Source: SOKG01 sp964449845 (GTDB lineage: Bacteria; Chloroflexota; Dehalococcoidia; SZUA-161). From it: a stretch of 9,929 nucleotides of DNA. Under the pieces are notes generated by a model. It saw only the letters and a program-made list of their open reading frames with translations. It was not told where the DNA came from and did not search any database. Within the stretch, counting starts at the first letter, position 1; each line of letters begins with the position of its first letter. A program made the translations under genes and the position numbers. Shown in pieces: positions 5,840-9,929 of this stretch. The DNA lies in the NCBI GenBank assembly GCA_964449845.1, contig CAYVES010000079.1:1-9929 (forward strand). The letters are read 5' to 3'.

Positions 5840-6556
5840 TCAACCGTCAGGGCCCAGATGATTTACGATCTCCCTCAGGCTCCGAATACGCGGGCAGTCG
5901 CTGACCTTCTCCCAGAAGCCGTTGCGGTCGAGAAGAAGTGGCTTGATTTCGGCGCCTCTGGCTCCGATAACGTCCGAATGATATTGGTCACCCACGTGGA
6001 TTGCTTCGGAGCCGCTCACTCCGGCACGCTCCAGAGCGGCGAGGAATATCGGAGGATGAGGCTTTTCTGCATCTACTTCGGATGAGGTTAGAGCGAAGTC
6101 AATGTAAGGGGCGAGGCCGAGTTCGTGACAATAGCCGTCCAGACTCCGGTTCAGATTTGAGACCAGGCCCAAGACCATGCCCCTAACCTTGAGTATCTCC
6201 AGGGTGGGCAGCACATCATCAAACAAGATAAGCCTGCGGTCGAGCTTGCGCAGGCGGGTAAATATCTGTAGTGCCAACTCTTTGGAAACCTCTACCCCTG
6301 CTGCCTCAAGCAGTATGGCTTCGTAATCAGCCCAGAACATCTGCGCCCCCTCCCGGGAACGCTTCTGAATTGACAGGCGGGCGTTCTCCCTGGTCATGAA
6401 GTCGTCGGCAACCCAGTAGCCGCGTGGGAGGGCCTGAGGATTCACCTCCATGCCGAAGTCGCGGCAGGCTTTGACCTGCAGCTCCTCGCGGGGAGGGTCG
6501 AAAGAGATAAGCGTATTATAGAAGTCCAAGAAAACAGCCTTAATCATTTCATACAC
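5840..6556 (-). CDS. HAD-superfamily hydrolase
   Basis: A 238-aa cytosolic protein with the Rossmann-like HAD fold and a helical cap typical of subfamily I. The motifs are clear. Motif I is FLDFYNTL with the nucleophile Asp11. Motif II is Ser133 in GLVSNLN, motif III is Lys165 in EKPHPP, and motif IV is GDQYHSD (189-195), which binds Mg2+. Most HAD phosphatases have D-x-D-x-T in motif I. Here the second Asp is Tyr13 (D-x-Y-x-T), as in 2-haloacid dehalogenases, yet the acidic motif IV is phosphatase-like. The substrate is therefore open. The start is GTG 6556 or ATG 6547 (removing MYE); neither has a good ribosome binding site. A weak promoter is possible upstream on the minus strand (TTGTAA, 17 bp, TAAACT, about 6590-6620). 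Divergent from nfeD and apparently monocistronic. Confidence 0.88.
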   Translation of the reverse strand: MYEMIKAVFLDFYNTLISFDPPREELQVKACRDFGMEVNPQALPRGYWVADDFMTRENARLSIQKRSREGAQMFWADYEAILLEAAGVEVSKELALQIFTRLRKLDRRLILFDDVLPTLEILKVRGMVLGLVSNLNRSLDGYCHELGLAPYIDFALTSSEVDAEKPHPPIFLAALERAGVSGSEAIHVGDQYHSDVIGARGAEIKPLLLDRNGFWEKVSDCPRIRSLREIVNHLGPDG

Positions 6557-6615
6557 AGCAAGCTCATGAATTGTGATAAAATGGAGACAGACAAGTTTAC
6601 CACAGGCTGGGTAGG

Positions 6616-6644
6616 GTTACAAAAAGGTGGCGGTCGTCTATAAT
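6616..6644 (+). promoter_or_regulatory. Promoter of the nfeD-slipin operon
   Basis: A perfect -10 TATAAT (6639-6644) is preceded, at 17 bp, by GTTACA (6616-6621), which matches 4 of 6 -35 positions. The start is expected near 6651, giving a leader of about 45 nt. Confidence 0.65.
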
Positions 6645-6695
6645 GCTAACCTCTGAACTTTGTAGACAAGTATTAGTGAGAGCTAAGTCCGAGTC

Positions 6696-8066
6696 ATGTT
6701 AAAGGTAATGCGCATCTTCTTTCTACTGCTCTGTGTGGCGGCCTCTCTAGCTATTATTGGAGCTGGGTCAGCTACACCTTCAGCGCAGATCGACGTGCTG
6801 CGGGTGGAGGGGACCATTGTCCCCGCAGTTGCCAGCTACATTGACCGCGGGATCAGCGAGGCGGAGTCTCATCAGGCTGCAGCCGTAATAATTGAGCTGA
6901 ATACCCCCGGTGGTTTGCTTTCCACAACGGAGAACATTGTGGATCGGATTCTGGATGCCGAAGTGCCGGTAGTGGTCTATGTAGATCGCTGGGCGGGCTC
7001 GGCAGGCACCTTTATCACCCTGGCCGCTCATGTGGCGGCTATGGCTCCAGCCAGCCGCATCGGTGCCGCCAGCCCGGTTTCCATAGATTCGGAGGACGGG
7101 CTCTCCGATACAATGAAAAAGAAGATAACCGAAGATACCGCTGCCAGTATCAGACGCCTCGCTGATTTGCGTGGCCGCAATCTGAAGGCAGCGGAGGCCA
7201 CGGTATTGGAGGCTCTCTCCTTCACCGACCAGGAAGCGCTGGGGATTAAGGAGCTTCCCGAGGATTACCAGGAGCTGCTGGAGCTGGAGACCCCTTATCT
7301 TGACCCTCCTCTGGTTGACCTTGGGGCGCAGAATCTTGACTCTCTCATTGCTCAGCTCAACGGGATGAAGGTTGATGTGGCGGGGGGGAATGTGACTATT
7401 GTTACCGAGGACTACTTCACCAAGCGTATCGGGATGACCCTTATCGAGAGGTTTTTGCAGGTTATCAGCGACCCTAACATCGCCTATATACTGCTCACCC
7501 TGGCCACCACCGGGCTTATCCTTGAGCTTATCAACCCGGGCACTATTCTTCCCGGAGTGGTGGGAGCTATCTCTCTAATCCTTGCCTTCTATTCCCTGGC
7601 TGTGCTGGAGGCTTCATGGGCGGGGATATTCTTTATTATACTTGCCTTTGTGCTGTTCATCGCCGAGGTATTCACTACTACCTTTGGCATATTGACTCTA
7701 GGGGGCATAGCCTCGCTGGTTATGGGCTCCATAATCTTATTTGGTGGAGGTCCAGAATTGTTTCAGCTTCAAATAAACTGGTGGGTTATCGCGGTGGTGG
7801 TGGTTGTCGTTACCGCTATCTTCGTCTTTGTGGTTGGCGCCATTATTCGTTCCCAACGTCGACGCCCTGTTACCGGAAAAGAGGGATTGCTGGGGAAGAT
7901 AGCGCTTGCCCAGACAGAGCTTGACCCAACGGGGATGGTTCTTGTTGAGGGGGAGCGCTGGACAGCAAGAGCGGAGAGTGGTAGAATCGAGCCTGGCGAG
8001 GAGGTGGTGGTGACGAAGGTCGAGGGACTAAGACTCTGGGTTACTAAAAAACAGCAAGGAGGTTGA
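6696..8066 (+). CDS. nfeD: Long-form NfeD (NfeD1b) membrane serine protease, ClpP-class
   Basis: A 456-aa membrane protease of the PH1510 type, thought to act with its slipin partner in membrane protein quality control. Residues 1-26 form a signal peptide. A ClpP/SppA-like domain spans about 30-225, with NTPGG (69-73) at the oxyanion region, catalytic Ser102 in WAGSAGTF, and the general-base lysine among Lys141-143 (Lys143 by alignment with the conserved KIT...RGRN block), forming a Ser-Lys dyad. Five membrane helices follow at about 262-279, 283-305, 309-327, 329-350 and 363-384. The C-terminal NfeD OB-fold domain is at about 394-452 (GKEGLLGKI ... VEGERWTA ... GEEVVV). ATG 6696 keeps the whole signal peptide; ATG 6708 is an alternative, and neither has a strong ribosome binding site. 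The gene ends 2 nt before the slipin gene and contains its ribosome binding site. Confidence 0.95.
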   Translation: MLKVMRIFFLLLCVAASLAIIGAGSATPSAQIDVLRVEGTIVPAVASYIDRGISEAESHQAAAVIIELNTPGGLLSTTENIVDRILDAEVPVVVYVDRWAGSAGTFITLAAHVAAMAPASRIGAASPVSIDSEDGLSDTMKKKITEDTAASIRRLADLRGRNLKAAEATVLEALSFTDQEALGIKELPEDYQELLELETPYLDPPLVDLGAQNLDSLIAQLNGMKVDVAGGNVTIVTEDYFTKRIGMTLIERFLQVISDPNIAYILLTLATTGLILELINPGTILPGVVGAISLILAFYSLAVLEASWAGIFFIILAFVLFIAEVFTTTFGILTLGGIASLVMGSIILFGGGPELFQLQINWWVIAVVVVVVTAIFVFVVGAIIRSQRRRPVTGKEGLLGKIALAQTELDPTGMVLVEGERWTARAESGRIEPGEEVVVTKVEGLRLWVTKKQQGG

Positions 8067-8068
8067 AA

Positions 8069-8842
8069 ATGGAAGGAGCTGTGATCGGTGTTATTGCTGC
8101 CGTGTTTGTGGTTCTCGTAGTGGCCTCGGCGGCGATCAAGATCGCGCAGGAATATGAACGAGGTGTTATCTTCCGCTTGGGGAAGTACACTGGTGTTCGC
8201 GGGCCGGGCTTGTACATCATTATCCCGTTCGTCGAGCGTAGCGTGAAGATGGACCTGCGGGTTGTGACCCTGGATATTCCCTCGCAGGAGGCTATCACCA
8301 GGGATAACGTGACGGTTAAGGTAAATGCCGTGGTGTATTTCAGGGTGGTCAAGCCCGAGGATTCCGTGATCAAGGTGTATGACCACCGCTATGCCACCTC
8401 GCAGATATCGCAGACCACCCTGCGCAGCGTTATTGGTCAGTCTGAGCTTGACGAGCTGCTGGCGCAACGGGAAAAGCTGAACCAGACGTTGCAGAGGATA
8501 ATCGATGAACAGACTGATCCCTGGGGGGTAAAGGTCAGCGTGGTGGAGATAAAGGAGGTGGAGTTGCCACCGACCATGATACGTGCGATTGGAGCACAGG
8601 CGGAGGCAGAGCGGGAGAGAAGGGCTAAAATCGTCCACGCAGAGGGCGAGCAGCAGGCGGCGGAGAAGCTCGCTGAGGCTGCCAAGATAATAGCTACCCA
8701 GCCTTCGGCAATGCAACTGCGCTATCTTCAGACACTGACCACAATAGCTACCGAGCACTCGAGTACGATACTGTTCCCGCTGCCGATGGATCTCATAAGG
8801 CCGCTTCTCCAGCCAGCATCCAAGGCGAAGAAAGAAAGCTAG
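8069..8842 (+). CDS. Slipin (stomatin/prohibitin-like SPFH protein), NfeD partner
   Basis: A 257-aa membrane-anchored SPFH-domain protein of the bacterial/archaeal slipin group. Such proteins oligomerise on the membrane and are linked to lipid microdomains and protease regulation. ATG 8069 was chosen because AAGGAGG (8056-8062) lies 6 nt upstream; TTG 8063 touches that site. One N-terminal helix (about 3-25) is followed by the SPFH domain (about 26-185; QEYERGVIFRLGKYTGVRGPG, DIPSQEAITRDNV). An Ala/Glu-rich coiled coil comes next (AEAERERRAKIVHAEGEQQAAEKLAEAAKI), then a short hydrophobic C-terminal stretch, STILFPLPM (232-240). In Pyrococcus the NfeD homologue PH1510 cuts the slipin PH1511 in an equivalent hydrophobic C-terminal stretch. 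This gene follows nfeD by 2 nt, so the two are translationally close and surely co-transcribed. Confidence 0.95.
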   Translation: MEGAVIGVIAAVFVVLVVASAAIKIAQEYERGVIFRLGKYTGVRGPGLYIIIPFVERSVKMDLRVVTLDIPSQEAITRDNVTVKVNAVVYFRVVKPEDSVIKVYDHRYATSQISQTTLRSVIGQSELDELLAQREKLNQTLQRIIDEQTDPWGVKVSVVEIKEVELPPTMIRAIGAQAEAERERRAKIVHAEGEQQAAEKLAEAAKIIATQPSAMQLRYLQTLTTIATEHSSTILFPLPMDLIRPLLQPASKAKKES

Positions 8843-8896
8843 CTCAAAGATTTCCAGGTGGAGTCGGGGCCTGGGGGCACCAGAGAGATGCTCTTT

Positions 8897-8939
8897 GGCT
8901 AATTCGGGCTGTTTCTTTACGGAGCAGCCCGAATTAGCC
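8897..8939. terminator. 15-bp-stem hairpin between convergent slipin and birA
   Basis: GGCTAATTCGGGCTG (8897-8911) and CAGCCCGAATTAGCC (8925-8939) are perfect inverted repeats with a 13-nt loop. It lies 54 nt after the slipin stop and 33 nt beyond the birA stop, so it would serve both directions. Neither strand has a T-run after it. A bidirectional terminator without U-tract is the likely role. Confidence 0.65.
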
Positions 8940-8972
8940 TACGTGAGTTGTAAAACCGGACTGCAACAACTG

Positions 8973-9755
8973 CTAGGGACGCAGGGTGACTTCACCGGTT
9001 ATGAACCGTGCCAAGCTGCCATCTGAGCGGCGAAGCAGCAAAGAGCCATCGCTGTCCACCGACTCGGCATAGCCCTCTTCCACATTGTCGCCTGATCTTA
9101 CCTGCACTACCTTTCCCAATGTCTCCAGGCGGCTCTGCCATTCCTCGTGGATGGGCTCACCCCTGCGCAACGCAAGATAGAATAGCTCTATCTCACGAAG
9201 CAAGTTCAACAGGACCTCTAACTGAGAGACTTCTTTGCCCAGTTCGTTAGAGAGGCTGGTGGCAATGTCAGCGATCTCGGGGAAAGCCTTGGGGTCGAAA
9301 TTGACATTTATGCCGATACCGATGACGGCCCAGTCAACCGATTGCCCTCGGAGAGCGCTCTCCGTCAAGATGCCACTCACTTTCTTGTTGTTGATAAGGA
9401 TGTCATTGGGCCACTTGATGGTTGATTTGAGCCCGGTGGCTCGCTCGATACCGCGACTTGTTGCTAGGGAGGCAACCATGGTCAGGCGGAGGAGCTGGCT
9501 CATTTCAGGGTGGAGGATAACAGACACCGCAATAACCCCTGGGGGATTGATCCAGGCCCGCCCTAGCCGAGCCCTCCCCTCTGTCTGTTCCTCAGCGACG
9601 ACGGTTGTCCCCTCGCTTGCCCCCTCGCGTGCTGCCTTTCTGGCCACGTCCATAGTCGAGGATGTGACAGGATAGTAAAGGAGGTTCCTGCCGACGAACT
9701 GGGTGGTCAGCCTTTGGAGAATTGCATCCTGGGAGAGATCGCTCTCCATTTTCAA
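8973..9755 (-). CDS. birA: Biotin--[acetyl-CoA-carboxylase] ligase, class I (no HTH)
   Basis: This enzyme makes biotinyl-AMP and attaches biotin to the lysine of carboxylase carrier domains. Class I: there is no N-terminal DNA-binding domain, so it should not act as the biotin operon repressor. Residues 25-40 (LLYYPVTSSTMDVARK) open the catalytic domain. The biotin-AMP loop is GRARLGR (60-66), where the family usually has GRGRxGR. KWPNDI (114-119), the conserved lysine in KVSGILTE (125) and GIGINVN (146-152) follow. A C-terminal SH3-like domain (about 205-260) ends the protein. The start is ambiguous: TTG 9755 (260 aa) has GAGGAAG 7 nt upstream, whereas ATG 9749 (258 aa) is 13 nt from it. I keep TTG. 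It lies downstream of rnpB on the same strand, with a strong hairpin between. Confidence 0.95.
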   Translation of the reverse strand: MKMESDLSQDAILQRLTTQFVGRNLLYYPVTSSTMDVARKAAREGASEGTTVVAEEQTEGRARLGRAWINPPGVIAVSVILHPEMSQLLRLTMVASLATSRGIERATGLKSTIKWPNDILINNKKVSGILTESALRGQSVDWAVIGIGINVNFDPKAFPEIADIATSLSNELGKEVSQLEVLLNLLREIELFYLALRRGEPIHEEWQSRLETLGKVVQVRSGDNVEEGYAESVDSDGSLLLRRSDGSLARFITGEVTLRP

Positions 9756-9786
9756 GCTTTGTCTTCCTCATTTGTGATAATGGGAC

Positions 9787-9819
9787 GAAGCGGCCATTTT
9801 CGTTGAAAATGGCCGCTTC
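9787..9819 (-). terminator. 15-bp perfect hairpin downstream of rnpB
   Basis: GAAGCGGCCATTTTC (9787-9801) and GAAAATGGCCGCTTC (9805-9819) pair perfectly around a 3-nt loop. It lies about 10 nt beyond the mature 3' end of RNase P RNA and about 30 nt before birA. The minus strand continues GTCCCATTATC, so there is no U-tract. It most likely terminates or trims rnpB, perhaps with partial read-through into birA. Confidence 0.65.
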
Positions 9820-9829
9820 ACGATAGCCA

Positions 9830-9929
9830 AAGCAAACCTGTAAGCCGAGTTCTGTACCCCGACAAAGTCGGGGCGGTGACCATCTATCTAGCCCCGATGT
9901 TACCATCGGGGTCAAGCGACCAACCCGAG
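9830..9929 (-). ncRNA. rnpB: RNase P RNA, bacterial class A, 3' portion
   Basis: RNase P RNA is the catalytic subunit that removes 5' leaders from tRNA precursors. On the minus strand I see the conserved 3' core AGATAGATGGTCACCGCC (about 9876-9893) and the near-universal 3' element ACAGAACTCGGCTTAC (9840-9855), followed by AGG. Two local hairpins with CCCCGA/TCGGGG arms lie in this part. The 5' part, including the P1 and P4 partner strands, is outside the window, so the exact 3' end (about 9830) cannot be set by pairing with the 5' end. Confidence 0.92.

Noticed and set aside
7769..8758. 329-codon open frame on the minus strand across the nfeD end and the slipin gene
   Set aside because: It is antisense to two clear family members, has no ribosome binding site, and its translation is rich in Leu, Arg and His without domain-like order. 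It is a frame shadow.

Overview
This window is bacterial chromosomal DNA. It carries mostly housekeeping genes, separated by unusually long and repeat-bearing intergenic stretches. The gene set is Mfd, a class I biotin ligase without an N-terminal helix-turn-helix, a long-form NfeD protease paired with a slipin, a lipoprotein made of TPR repeats, and the 3' end of RNase P RNA. Together with GTG/TTG starts and sigma-70-type promoters, this suggests an uncultivated bacterium. My best guess is Chloroflexota (Dehalococcoidia-like). That is inference from the style of the proteins, not a proven placement. I see no tRNA, rRNA, CRISPR array, transposase or prophage gene.

Layout, left to right. (1) 1-173, minus: the N-terminus of an AlbA_2/Schlafen-type ATP-binding-domain protein, cut by the window edge. 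(2) 290-3850, plus: a near-consensus promoter whose transcript would begin with a hairpin, then mfd. (3) 3851-4508, plus: a gap with an inverted repeat and an array of 11-bp-phased repeats like an OmpR/PhoB-family operator, placed directly before a -10 box. Two tiny membrane-protein ORFs of 71 and 37 codons follow, overlapping by ATGA at a run of seven A's. (4) 4531-5574, minus: a five-TPR lipoprotein gene flanked by 31-bp direct repeats. It is read from a perfect consensus promoter about 330 nt upstream, so the long leader may hold a structured RNA. (5) 5575-5839: a gap with a second copy of a 19-bp repeat also found in that leader. (6) 5840-6556, minus: a HAD-superfamily hydrolase. (7) 6616-8842, plus: an nfeD-slipin operon. 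(8) 8897-8939: a 15-bp-stem hairpin between convergent genes. (9) 8973-9755, minus: birA. (10) 9787-9929, minus: a 15-bp-stem hairpin and the 3' end of rnpB.

How the genes work together. The NfeD/slipin pair is a classic membrane quality-control unit: a ClpP-class membrane serine protease with its stomatin-like partner. Mfd links stalled RNA polymerase to nucleotide excision repair. BirA and RNase P RNA are basic metabolism and tRNA processing. No gene here clearly forms a new defence or metabolic system. The least explained part is 4041-4508, where a repeat-type operator precedes two tiny coupled membrane ORFs. Next is the 5209-5574 leader with its perfect promoter and dispersed repeats.
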